Assembly: GCA_002172675.1 (NCBI GenBank)
Contig: NETF01000201.1
Location: forward strand, 1 to 34,106
Origin: an unicellular cyanobacterium SU3
Lineage (GTDB): Bacteria > Cyanobacteriota > Cyanobacteriia > Cyanobacteriales > Microcystaceae
Direction: 5' to 3'
DNA: 34,106 nt
Below the pieces are notes generated by a model. The model worked only from the letters and a program-made list of their open reading frames with translations. It did no database searches and had not been told where the DNA came from. Made by a program: the position numbers and the translations under genes. Shown in pieces: positions 8,546 through 15,522 of the stretch (position 1 is its first letter; each line of letters starts with the position of its first letter).

Positions 8546-8606
8546 AACGTTCAAATGAATGTTTGAATAATATTTATGATATCTTGTAAACGTTCAAAAG
8601 AACATT
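8546..8606 (-). promoter_or_regulatory. Twin operator-like sites for the ArsR-family regulator
   Basis: Two near-identical 18-bp sites lie between the regulator and the transporter: AACGTTCAAATGAATGTT (8546-8563) and AACGTTCAAAAGAACATT (8589-8606). They share their first ten bases and are imperfect palindromes, as SmtB/CadC operators are. They start 43 bp apart, about four helical turns, with an AT-rich stretch between them where a promoter for the transporter would lie. Confidence 0.6.
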
Positions 8607-8657
8607 AGAATGTAAAATTAATTAAATCAATAAAAGCTTAAAAATAGTAAAGAGTTT

Positions 8658-9026
8658 TTAAATAAAACTTGGTAAAGAATAAGTAAGAATATCAGTTATA
8701 CGCTTATCATTTAGAGAATAATAAGCTAATTTGCCGTCATTACGATACTTAAGGAGTTTCAAATCTCGCATTTTCCGTAAATGATGGGAAGCCGTAGCGA
8801 TCTTGACATTTAACATGGCAGCAATATCGCAAACACAAAGCTCATCGCCGTTTCTGAGGGCATAAAGGATCTTGATCCGCGAGCGATCGGCTAAAGCATT
8901 AAATATAACCGTCATTTCCTCTAAAGTATCTTCTGAGGGTAAAGTTTCCCGAATTTGCGTAACTAAATCTGTGTTGAAACATCTGACTTGACAAATATCG
9001 TCTGCTTTGGTTTTACTCACGGGCAT
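8658..9026 (-). CDS. ArsR/SmtB-family metal-sensing repressor (CadC/AztR-like)
   Basis: A 122-aa winged-helix repressor. The DNA-reading helix region is NVKIATASHHLRKMRDLKLL. Metal ligands match the alpha3N site of CadC and cyanobacterial AztR: Cys12 and Cys16 in the N-terminal DICQVRCF, plus Cys64 and Cys66 in ELCVCD. The alpha5 zinc site of SmtB/ZiaR (Asp-x-His on the last helix) looks lost: the aligned stretch is LNDKRITDIL, with Arg where His is expected. This suggests a thiolate-rich sensor of Cd, Pb or Zn that leaves DNA when metal binds. It lies upstream of the CDF-like transporter in the same direction, with operator-like repeats in the gap. The metal preference is inferred from ligands only. 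Confidence 0.9.
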   Translation of the reverse strand: MPVSKTKADDICQVRCFNTDLVTQIRETLPSEDTLEEMTVIFNALADRSRIKILYALRNGDELCVCDIAAMLNVKIATASHHLRKMRDLKLLKYRNDGKLAYYSLNDKRITDILTYSLPSFI

Positions 9027-9223
9027 TTAAGGGTAACGGCTAAATCTATCTTAAATGTAGCAAGAGAACTCTGGCTACACCGGCGGGTTAGAGGTGAGAT
9101 GAATTGCGACCAGGTTGCTTAATTACGGAGCATCCATATAGCATAAACTGTGGTACATTGCTAAGAGCGGTGATGTTCGTCTGTGTATAACATCAGAAGT
9201 ATAACTCGAGTGCTAGAGTGCCA
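9027..9223. other. Intergenic region with a short hairpin
   Basis: About 200 bp without a gene. It holds one inverted repeat, TGATGTT (9171-9177) / AACATCA (9189-9195), with no T-run, and no tRNA-like cloverleaf. The local base content is less AT-rich than in most gaps here. Confidence 0.4.
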
Positions 9224-10318
9224 TCAACCTCGCATCTTACGGCTTTTACGCCAAGCTTGCCACCCCACATATCCTAACAAGACCGTTGCCGCGATCGCAA
9301 ATCCCCAACCACTAGGAATATTAGACAGTCCCAGGGCAATACTACCCACCCATAACGTTAAGGCATAAATAAACAAAACCGTGAGACGATGAGAGATCCC
9401 GGCTTGAATCAAACGATGATGCAGATGACGATTATCTCCAATAAACGGGGATTTTCCTTGGCTAATACGAGAAATAATGACGATAGACATATCTAAAATT
9501 GGTACAGCTAAGACCACAAACGGTAATAACACCGCCGTCACTGCGACTGTGGCCATGGTTGCTACTTTCACCAAACCAATGACCCCAACCCCTGCTAAGG
9601 TAAACCCCATAAAATAAGCCCCACCATCCCCCATAAAAATCGTGGCAGGGTTAAAATTGTAGCGGAGAAACCCTAACGCAGCACCGGCTAAAGCTGCTGC
9701 AATTAAAGCAGCGGCCGGTTGTTCCATAAATAAAGCTAACACCATCATCACCACCGCAGAAATACCACAACCCCCGGCGGCTAACCCATCTAAGCCATCA
9801 ATCCAATTAATCGCATTAGCCATACCTACAAGCCAAATAACGGTAATAGGAAGACTTAATACACCAATCTGCACTAAACTACCAAAAGGGACCGATAAGA
9901 ATTCAATACGGACTCCCACACCCCAAGCAGCACTCGCTACAACAGTTTGTAATAAAAGACGAGTCATGGGACTTAAGTTGTAGAGATCATCACTTAACCC
10001 AATGAGAAAAAAGGCCACTCCTCCGATAGCAACTCCCCAAATTTCCCATTCTTTATGAGGCGGTAACCAACCAAACCCCCCAAAAATCCAAACTAACAAA
10101 AGAGCAATGACGGTTCCTGCAAAAATAGAAACCCCCCCAAGACGCACCATAGGACGGCGGTGAATTTTGCGATCGCGTTCTTCGTTGCTATTACCTTTTG
10201 GATTATCTACCAGACCTTTTCTTTGCCCAAACTCGTTAATGATGGGGGTACTCCACCAAACCACCACCAGCGCGATGATAAAAGCAACGAGATGATATAG
10301 TTCTGTTGGCATTAACAT
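9224..10318 (-). CDS. WecA/MraY-family polyprenyl-phosphate sugar-1-P transferase
   Basis: A 364-aa polytopic membrane enzyme (about 10-11 helices) that transfers a sugar-1-phosphate, probably GlcNAc-1-P, from UDP-sugar to undecaprenyl phosphate. This starts synthesis of cell-surface glycans. Signature motifs: LSDDLYNLSP (catalytic Asp pair), NAINWIDGLDGLAAG (the N-x-x-N-x-x-DG-x-DGL motif), IFMGDGGAYFMG and the cytosolic HLHHRLIQAG His motif. The His pattern and length fit WecA/TagO better than MraY. ATG 10318 is chosen; a second ATG lies two codons in. No glycosyltransferase cluster is adjacent. Confidence 0.88.
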   Translation of the reverse strand: MLMPTELYHLVAFIIALVVVWWSTPIINEFGQRKGLVDNPKGNSNEERDRKIHRRPMVRLGGVSIFAGTVIALLLVWIFGGFGWLPPHKEWEIWGVAIGGVAFFLIGLSDDLYNLSPMTRLLLQTVVASAAWGVGVRIEFLSVPFGSLVQIGVLSLPITVIWLVGMANAINWIDGLDGLAAGGCGISAVVMMVLALFMEQPAAALIAAALAGAALGFLRYNFNPATIFMGDGGAYFMGFTLAGVGVIGLVKVATMATVAVTAVLLPFVVLAVPILDMSIVIISRISQGKSPFIGDNRHLHHRLIQAGISHRLTVLFIYALTLWVGSIALGLSNIPSGWGFAIAATVLLGYVGWQAWRKSRKMRG

Positions 10319-10437
10319 GGGTTTGGTTTGTCCCTTTCGGTTGTGTGTAACAATTTTTACCTTAAGTTACTCTATTTTGGCTAACCCTGTAAACTGGGAA
10401 TGATATATCAGTTTAGTCGTCTATATTAAAGTTAGTT

Positions 10438-11250
10438 ATGATGCACGGTTTTATTCCTCCTCACCGCTTTTTTTCCTATTTATCCTGGACTGAAATAGAC
10501 TCAATGGAAGATAAGGAAAATGTGGTTATCGTGCAACCTATTGGGGCGATCGAACAACATGGTCCCCATTTACCGATCGCAGTTGATTCTGCTATTAGTT
10601 TAGGGGTGTTAGGTAAAGCTTTAGAAAAATTAGATTTAGATATTCCTGCTTATAGTTTACCTTGTCTTTATTATGGCAAATCTAATGAGCATTCGGGCTT
10701 TCCTGGAACCATTACTTTGAGTGCAACGACTTTATTATCGGTGATCACAGAAGTGGCTCAAAGTGTTTATAATTCAGGGTTTCGTAAACTGATTTTAATG
10801 AACTCCCACGGGGGACAACCCCAAATTATGGAAATTGCAGCCAGAGATATTCATCAACACTATCAAGATTTTTCGGTGTTTCCTTTTTTTACTTGGCGTG
10901 TTCCTCATATTGCTAAAGAGTTATTAAACCCTCAAGAGTTAGAATATGGTATCCATGCAGGGGATGCAGAAACGAGCATTATTTTGTCTTTATTACCCGA
11001 TCAAGTGAAAATGTCCCAAGCGGTTAAGGAATATACTCAAGGGTTGCCAGAAGATAGTTTAGTGAGTATGGAGGGAAAATTACCCTTTGCTTGGTTGACT
11101 AAAGAGTTAACGAAAAGTGGTGTGATGGGGGATGCTACCGTAGCAACCAAAGAAAAAGGCGATCGCCTCTTAGCCTCTGTTTCTGATGGTTGGGTTCAAG
11201 TGATTAAAGATGTTTATCGTTTTAGGCAACCACAAGTAACAAAAGAATAA
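10438..11250 (+). CDS. Creatininase-family amidohydrolase
   Basis: A 270-aa protein of the creatininase superfamily (includes MftE and FAPy deformylase-like enzymes). Metal-binding signatures: QPIGAIEQHGPHLP (Glu39, His41), Asp50 in AVDSA, LMNSHGGQPQ (the N-x-HGG motif) and IHAGDAETS, whose Glu is a metal ligand. The substrate is unknown; creatinine breakdown is not expected in this setting. ATG 10438 is followed at once by a second ATG. Its 3' end (11159-11231) is duplicated as a non-coding fragment at 12153-12225, on the far side of a small toxin-antitoxin cassette. Confidence 0.85.
   Translation: MMHGFIPPHRFFSYLSWTEIDSMEDKENVVIVQPIGAIEQHGPHLPIAVDSAISLGVLGKALEKLDLDIPAYSLPCLYYGKSNEHSGFPGTITLSATTLLSVITEVAQSVYNSGFRKLILMNSHGGQPQIMEIAARDIHQHYQDFSVFPFFTWRVPHIAKELLNPQELEYGIHAGDAETSIILSLLPDQVKMSQAVKEYTQGLPEDSLVSMEGKLPFAWLTKELTKSGVMGDATVATKEKGDRLLASVSDGWVQVIKDVYRFRQPQVTKE
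11159..11231 (+). repeat. Left copy of 73-bp direct repeat (3' end of creatininase gene)
   Basis: This coding stretch near the end of the creatininase gene, from GCGATCGCC to GGCAACC, is repeated at 12153-12225 with six substitutions and no gaps. Together the two copies bracket the AbrB/DUF2283 cassette. Confidence 0.9.
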
Positions 11251-11382
11251 TAATATTTCTATTTAAAAAGTTAAGAAAGCAGAGAATACTTGTACTTTTT
11301 AAAAGTTTTTGCAACGGAACTTTTTCTAGGGTAAACAAATACACAAGAATATGAATTGGCAATTACTAATCTGCTCAAAACT

Positions 11383-11400
11383 CCTTACTTTATTGTAAGG
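11383..11400. promoter_or_regulatory. Palindrome upstream of the AbrB-type gene
   Basis: CCTTAC-TTTATT-GTAAGG ends 22 bp before the AbrB-like start. Antitoxins of the MazE/AbrB fold often bind palindromes at their own promoter, so this is a candidate autoregulatory operator. Confidence 0.4.
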
Positions 11401-11422
11401 AACAAAAGAAAGGAAAAAAGTA

Positions 11423-11662
11423 ATGCCGTGTGCCACTATAACCAGTAAAGGGCAAGTAACAATCCCGAAAGAGATTAGAGACTATCTCAAACTAGACACA
11501 GGAACTAAAATGGATTTTGTGATCACCGAAACAGGAGAAGTCAAAGTCATTCCCCTAGTGACCAACGTTAAAACTTTATCAGGAATGTTAGAGCGGACTG
11601 CAAAAAAACCTGTCACCCTAGAGGAAATGGACGAAGCAATTAGGAAGAGTTTAATAGCTTAG
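11423..11662 (+). CDS. AbrB/MazE-type antitoxin without a visible toxin
   Basis: A 79-aa swapped-hairpin DNA-binding protein. The N-terminus ATITSKGQVTIPKEIRDYLK is a textbook AbrB/MazE/SpoVT domain, followed by a predicted toxin-binding tail (TLSGMLERTAKKPVTLEEMD). Such proteins normally precede a VapC (PIN) or MazF toxin with a few bases of overlap. Here the next gene is an unrelated small protein 30 bp downstream, so the antitoxin looks orphaned or paired atypically. ATG is preceded by AAAGGA. It lies inside the cassette bracketed by the 73-bp repeats. Confidence 0.85.
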   Translation: MPCATITSKGQVTIPKEIRDYLKLDTGTKMDFVITETGEVKVIPLVTNVKTLSGMLERTAKKPVTLEEMDEAIRKSLIA

Positions 11663-11692
11663 AAAAAAGTTAAATTAATTTGTGAAAGTTAA

Positions 11693-11932
11693 GTGAAATT
11701 TACTGAGTATTTTAAAGCAATGCGACTTCGTCCTGATAGATCAGACATTAAGTTAGAATGGATCGAGAAAACGATAAACAAACCAATAAAAAGGGAAATT
11801 CAAGATGATGGAAGAATTCGATGCTGGTCGAAAATTGAAGAAAAAAATGGAAAGTATTTACGAGTTATCCTTTTAGAAGATGGAGAAACTGTTCATAATG
11901 CTTTCTTTGACAGAAATTTTAAAGAGACATAA
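11693..11932 (+). CDS. Small protein paired with DUF2283; possible toxin
   Basis: A 79-aa protein starting at GTG 11693. Sequence features: RLRPDRSDIKLEWIEK, then IQDDGRIRCWSKIEE, KYLRVILLEDGETVHNAFFD near the C-terminus, ending in basic residues. The alternation of an N-terminal helix and a beta-sheet recalls the DUF4258/BrnT/RelE-like small toxins, often encoded just before DUF2283 proteins. That assignment is an inference by pattern and context. It is separated from the DUF2283 gene by only 3 bp, so the two are surely co-translated. No catalytic residues can be named. Confidence 0.65.
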   Translation: MKFTEYFKAMRLRPDRSDIKLEWIEKTINKPIKREIQDDGRIRCWSKIEEKNGKYLRVILLEDGETVHNAFFDRNFKET

Positions 11933-11935
11933 ACC

Positions 11936-12133
11936 ATGAAAATTCAATATTTTGAAGAAACGGATACACTGTATATTATTTTCTCTAAAAACTCTCCTGT
12001 AGAAACAAGGGATCTAGACGAAAACACTTTAATTGATTTAGATGAAAATGGACAAATGTGTAGTATGACCATTGAACACGCAAAGAACAGGGTTGATATT
12101 CCAAATATTGAATATATAACCATCAAAAGGTAA
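11936..12133 (+). CDS. DUF2283 protein, putative antitoxin
   Basis: A 65-aa protein with the DUF2283 pattern: MKIQYFEETDTLYIIFSK (a beta strand with the D-x-L-Y-I core), then TLIDLDENGQMCSMTIEHA. Such proteins are mostly beta and are often encoded beside DUF4258-type proteins in predicted toxin-antitoxin pairs, though biochemical proof is limited. ATG 11936 is 3 bp after the preceding stop, within the same operon. It is the last gene before the right copy of the 73-bp repeat. Confidence 0.8.
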   Translation: MKIQYFEETDTLYIIFSKNSPVETRDLDENTLIDLDENGQMCSMTIEHAKNRVDIPNIEYITIKR

Positions 12134-12152
12134 TTCTCTAAATAACCAACAA

Positions 12153-12225
12153 GCGATCGCCTCTTAGCCTCTGTGTACGATGGTTAGGTTCAAGTAATCA
12201 AAGATGTTTATCGTTTTAGGCAACC
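12153..12225 (+). pseudogene. Right copy of 73-bp repeat: displaced 3' end of creatininase gene
   Basis: 67 of 73 bases match 11159-11231. Read in the original frame it encodes DRLLASVYDG and then hits TAG where the intact gene has a Trp codon, so it is not functional. The fragment begins about 20 bp after the DUF2283 stop and ends 3 bp before the stop of the converging HNH-like gene. Confidence 0.85.
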
Positions 12226-12228
12226 TGA

Positions 12229-12717
12229 CTAAGAAAAGTATTTCGATTTCATATTTTTAATATTTGTAGATAAGAATTGCAATCTTTCTATACCCTCATC
12301 TAAAAAGTCATCTCCTTTATTTTGATTATCTTCAAATGACATGGGTTTCCAATTTGTACAATCAAATGTTAAACGAGGAAACCAATATCTAGGTAAGGCA
12401 TGATCTATGGATAAACCGTATCTGTTTTTCCAATCTTGATAAGTTGGATATTCGATATCAGTTACAGTCAAATAACGACAAGCATACAAAGAGTATAAAA
12501 CAGAGGCTCTCGCATATTCAGATGAGCCTACAGTACCATTCTTTATATAATTATCTAAGTCAGACTTCTGAGCATAACACATCTCAGAGATAGTGTAACT
12601 ATTTTGAAGTCTACCTAGTTTGTTTATAGTTCTATCGACTAGCTTAAATTCAAATACAAATAAAGTAGACAAATTTTCTAAAATTTCTTCCCAGTTAGGA
12701 TATAAGTTAACTAACAT
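12229..12717 (-). CDS. HNH-like protein, uncharacterised
   Basis: A 162-aa protein. Its C-terminal half carries an HNH-nuclease-like pattern: SIDHALPRYWFPRLTF (Asp105-His106, with Pro109 after it), CTNWKPMS (Asn122) and DNQNKGDD (Asn133, Lys134, Gly135). The D-H, N and N-x-K-G order fits the beta-beta-alpha metal fold. The zinc cysteines of many HNH enzymes are absent. The N-terminal 90 residues are mostly helical (EEILENLSTLFVFEFKLVD) and unrecognised. It is the last gene of a three-gene minus-strand run and ends next to the duplicated creatininase fragment. Nuclease activity is plausible but unproven. Confidence 0.65.
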   Translation of the reverse strand: MLVNLYPNWEEILENLSTLFVFEFKLVDRTINKLGRLQNSYTISEMCYAQKSDLDNYIKNGTVGSSEYARASVLYSLYACRYLTVTDIEYPTYQDWKNRYGLSIDHALPRYWFPRLTFDCTNWKPMSFEDNQNKGDDFLDEGIERLQFLSTNIKNMKSKYFS

Positions 12718-12735
12718 TTCTTTTATTTTCCCATT

Positions 12736-13053
12736 TTATTGATATTTAAGTTTTAGAGATGAAATAACTTTCTTCCCAGCTTTAAGAACTTCAAGTAATT
12801 CTCCACTTTGTTTTGCTCTTTGGTACTGGTTTTCAGCTTTTTTGATTGCAAAGCTAGTAAAATCTATAGTAGATAAAGGAACGAAACTTAACAGAATATT
12901 CCAAGACTTGCGAACATTATCCCAACCTAAATTTTTATAGCCTTGTTGTCGAAGTTGTTTTTGTTCTATCCGACTCAGAGAATTAAACTTTTCTGAGTTG
13001 CGTTTTTGAGCTTGTCTGTAATTAAGTCCGTCTAATTGTTTCTTAGTAGGCAT
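12736..13053 (-). CDS. Basic 105-aa protein, unknown
   Basis: A Lys/Gln/Arg-rich protein that I do not recognise. The N-terminal half is very polar (RQAQKRNSEKFNSLSRIEQK, then RQQGYKNLGWDNVRKSW). A hydrophobic stretch (NILLSFVPLSTIDFTSF) at about residues 52-68 precedes a helical basic tail. The basic character suggests nucleic-acid or phosphate contact. AGGAGA lies about 12 bases before ATG 13053. It lies 18 bp upstream of the HNH-like gene and 30 bp downstream of the coiled-coil gene, all on the minus strand, so the three form one probable operon. Confidence 0.6.
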   Translation of the reverse strand: MPTKKQLDGLNYRQAQKRNSEKFNSLSRIEQKQLRQQGYKNLGWDNVRKSWNILLSFVPLSTIDFTSFAIKKAENQYQRAKQSGELLEVLKAGKKVISSLKLKYQ

Positions 13054-13083
13054 TTTTTTTCTTATCTCCTGTTTTTATTTTAG

Positions 13084-13530
13084 TTATAATTGACCATATT
13101 TTTTTTGATATTGTTCAGCTATATCAGTTGCTTGTTCCACAACTTCTTCAGCTTTTTCTATATCTTGTCGTGCCGTTTCTTTTGAGATTACTCCAATCTC
13201 GCTAAGAACTTCGTCATCGGTTTGAGTTGCTTTGCCAAAGAATTTTTGCCAAAGTTTAATGATTTCGCTTTTTGAAGGATTAATAAATTCCTCAATCTTC
13301 AATTTTAATGATTCTACTCGATTTTCTGCAACAAGACGACGACCATTCGCGGATTTAATTGTGTTATTTTGATCAATGATTACCTGAAGTGCTGGATCAA
13401 GGGAAGGTTCATCTGCGAATAGGGCAATTACTTTGGAAGAAAGAGCCTTAAATTTGCTAGGCAGATTGTCAACTTGAAGTCTTGTTTTTATTAACTCTAA
13501 ATTTTGACTTTTAGTACGGTTTGAAGCCAT
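13084..13530 (-). CDS. Coiled-coil protein, unknown
   Basis: A 148-aa, highly charged, almost wholly helical protein. Regions of heptad-like character include residues about 65-85 (RLVAENRVESLKLKIEEF) and 117-143 (KETARQDIEKAEEVVEQ, then DIAEQYQKKYG). There is no membrane segment or known motif. It is the first gene of the run that ends with the HNH-like protein. No strong ribosome binding site precedes ATG 13530. A structural or adaptor role is possible; nothing in the sequence defines it. Confidence 0.6.
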   Translation of the reverse strand: MASNRTKSQNLELIKTRLQVDNLPSKFKALSSKVIALFADEPSLDPALQVIIDQNNTIKSANGRRLVAENRVESLKLKIEEFINPSKSEIIKLWQKFFGKATQTDDEVLSEIGVISKETARQDIEKAEEVVEQATDIAEQYQKKYGQL

Positions 13531-13635
13531 TAGAACTACAATATTTCACGATTTTATACCATTATTACTCAAGTTATTATTAAATCAAACCAGTATTAAC
13601 ACTGAAATAAGAGAAAAGTTTTATTAATACTTTTA

Positions 13636-13676
13636 ACAGCGAACAGTGATAACTGGTAACTGTTCACTGTTCACTG
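13636..13676. repeat. Dispersed hairpin repeat (ACTGTTCACTG type)
   Basis: GAACAGTGA (13641-13649) and TCACTGTTC (13664-13672) form an inverted repeat within a run of ACTGTTCACTG words. A related element occurs at 29258-29308, and a fragment (GTGAACAGTGATCGC) near 16538. It lies just beyond the stop of the R3H-domain gene. Such short repeats are common in cyanobacterial genomes. Confidence 0.55.
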
Positions 13677-13677
13677 A

Positions 13678-14169
13678 CTAATATCTCGGTTTAACAATTA
13701 AACGACGATTTGGTTCTTGTCCTCTGCTTTCCGTGGCAATATCTTCAACATTCTTAAAAAAGGAATGAATCTGACGACGTTCTGCTGAAGAAAGGGCGGT
13801 CATTTCTACTTCTTGCCCGGTTTGACGAACCCGTTGGGCAATCTCTTCAGTCAAAGTTTTTAACTGTTCAAGACGCTGCAAACGATACCCATTCAATTCA
13901 ACGGTAAACCCTTTTTGCTCCTCACTATCAACGGTTAAATTAATCAAAGTATTAGCTAAATATTGAATTGCGTCAATGCCTTCTCCTTTTTCCCCTAATA
14001 ACATCAATATTTTTTCAAGGGGTAACTGAGTTTCATCAATAATTAACCAGCATTCGTTCGTTCCTTCTAGTTCATTTTCCCGATAATCAACTTTAACGTT
14101 CGTGGGAAACCCCATCAATTTTAAGAGGTTTTCTAACCATTCTTGACCTGCTTGTTTTTCTTGTTCCAT
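13678..14169 (-). CDS. khpB: KH-R3H RNA-binding protein (KhpB/Jag family)
   Basis: A 163-aa single-stranded RNA-binding protein. A KH domain has its GxxG-like loop in LLGEKGEGIDAIQYLAN (residues about 57-73). An R3H domain at the C-terminus contains AERRQIHSFF (the R-x3-H signature) and ends in ESRGQEPNRRLIVKPR. The Jag-N domain of Firmicute homologues is missing, as usual in cyanobacteria. It is the last gene of the rpmH-rnpA-yidC cluster, a position conserved across bacteria, and lies 113 bp after yidC with a strong hairpin in the gap. Roles in RNA regulation of division and envelope are known in Gram-positives. Confidence 0.88.
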   Translation of the reverse strand: MEQEKQAGQEWLENLLKLMGFPTNVKVDYRENELEGTNECWLIIDETQLPLEKILMLLGEKGEGIDAIQYLANTLINLTVDSEEQKGFTVELNGYRLQRLEQLKTLTEEIAQRVRQTGQEVEMTALSSAERRQIHSFFKNVEDIATESRGQEPNRRLIVKPRY

Positions 14170-14238
14170 GATGATCTTTTGAATCTATATTTTATCTATC
14201 TTGCCTTGACCTGACTGTCTGTTATTATTTTGTGTCTT

Positions 14239-14269
14239 GCTAAAACGCACAGTAATCATGCGTTTTAGC
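14239..14269. repeat. Strong inverted repeat between yidC and khpB
   Basis: GCTAAAACGCA (14239-14249) and TGCGTTTTAGC (14259-14269) form a perfect 11-bp stem with a 9-base loop. There is no T-run on either side, so it is not a clear terminator. It may be an RNA-processing or attenuation element, or a small repeat. Confidence 0.55.
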
Positions 14270-14282
14270 TTAGGGTGACAAC

Positions 14283-15419
14283 TTAAGAGGTTTTCTCTTT
14301 TTTCTTAGAACGCTTTTCAAAAGGGAGGGTTTCTCTTCCTTTTTCTGCTTTTTCTTGTTCTTCAAGTAACTTCTGCAAGTTTTCGGGTAAGGGTTCTCGC
14401 ATTAAAACGAGGGTTTGTAGGGTTTGAAAAACGTTAGCCACGACAATATACATCAAAACCCCAGCCGGTAAGGGGAAAAAGAGAAACATCCCACCAAAAA
14501 TAAGGGGTGTAATCTTATTAATGGCCTGCTGTTGTTGGGCCCCACCCCCAGACGAACCGGATAATTGTTGGTTGATATAAATACTGGCACTAAAGAACAG
14601 AATCATCCCTAAAATATCGTAGTTAATGCTTCCATCTTCATTGGTAACACCAACTTGTCCTAAAGCTTTGATAAAGAGGAATCCTGTATTAGCAGCAATC
14701 CCTGGGATAGTGGCTTGAATAGTAGCATCTCCGGGAGCTAAAGCTTCAATGGTTCCATCTTCGTTGATTTTAACTCTCTCTTCCCCTTTAGTCACTTCAT
14801 AAGTGGGTTGAATGTCACTTTCAGGGTTTTGTTCAACTAATTTAGATAAGGATTTTCCTTCGGCGGTTTGGAACTCGATGTTGGTCTTTTCTCCAACTCC
14901 TAACTTATTGCCTCCGGGTAGCAAGGCCGCAATGGGATAATGAACCCCGTCACTCACATAGATGTTATTGGTTTTTGTGGCGTAGGGTTGCGGGACAACC
15001 CGCTCAATTTGTTCTGAGGGTAAAATCTGAACATCAACCGTATAGTTGATGTTAGCAAACGGCGATCCTCTCAAGGTAGCAAATAAAGCGAATAAAATAG
15101 GCATTTGTAATAAGAGAGGTAAACACCCGGCTAAGGGGTTCCCAAACTCTTGCATCAGTTTGCCCATTTCTTCTTGCTGTTTAGTGGGATCATCTTTATA
15201 ACGACGCTGAATTTCTGCTTGTCGTTCTTTCATTAAAGGTTGAGTGATCCGCATTTTACGCATATTGCGAATTTGGCCTGCACTTAGGGGGTACAAACCA
15301 AAGCGAATGACTAGGGTTAGGGCAATAATCGCAAAACCGTAGCTTGGCACAATCCCGTAGAAAAAATCTAGGATTGGCAACATAATATTTGTGGAAATAA
15401 ATCCGATACCAAAATCCAT
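14283..15419 (-). CDS. yidC: YidC/Oxa1 membrane insertase
   Basis: Inserts and folds membrane proteins alone or with SecYEG. In cyanobacteria it serves both plasma and thylakoid membranes. The 378-aa protein has the cyanobacterial layout: a first membrane segment ([20 protein letters not shown], with the conserved groove Arg), the cytosolic coiled loop [21 protein letters not shown], then [19 protein letters not shown] roughly 150-residue insert follows ([10 protein letters not shown] to [11 protein letters not shown]), part of which resembles a bacterial Ig-like fold. Helices [19 protein letters not shown] and the next segment follow, and a Lys/Glu-rich tail contacts ribosomes. Position next to rnpA is conserved. 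Confidence 0.95.
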   Translation of the reverse strand: MDFGIGFISTNIMLPILDFFYGIVPSYGFAIIALTLVIRFGLYPLSAGQIRNMRKMRITQPLMKERQAEIQRRYKDDPTKQQEEMGKLMQEFGNPLAGCLPLLLQMPILFALFATLRGSPFANINYTVDVQILPSEQIERVVPQPYATKTNNIYVSDGVHYPIAALLPGGNKLGVGEKTNIEFQTAEGKSLSKLVEQNPESDIQPTYEVTKGEERVKINEDGTIEALAPGDATIQATIPGIAANTGFLFIKALGQVGVTNEDGSINYDILGMILFFSASIYINQQLSGSSGGGAQQQQAINKITPLIFGGMFLFFPLPAGVLMYIVVANVFQTLQTLVLMREPLPENLQKLLEEQEKAEKGRETLPFEKRSKKKEKTS

Positions 15420-15522
15420 TCGTCTTAATCCAAGTAATTCCCTGATAGGGTGAGCTTTTGTCTAATCTATTCAATAATAGGAGAGAGTAACGCTAGGGTT
15501 ATCTCTATCCTGATGTTAGAAG

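Noticed and set aside
9027-9223. Possible tRNA or small RNA in the gap between the metal regulator and the WecA-like gene
   Set aside because: No cloverleaf, CCA end or T-loop sequence; only a weak hairpin without a T-run.
11944-12126. 60-aa minus-strand frame over the DUF2283 gene
   Set aside because: The plus strand has the family match and tight operon spacing; the antisense frame has none.
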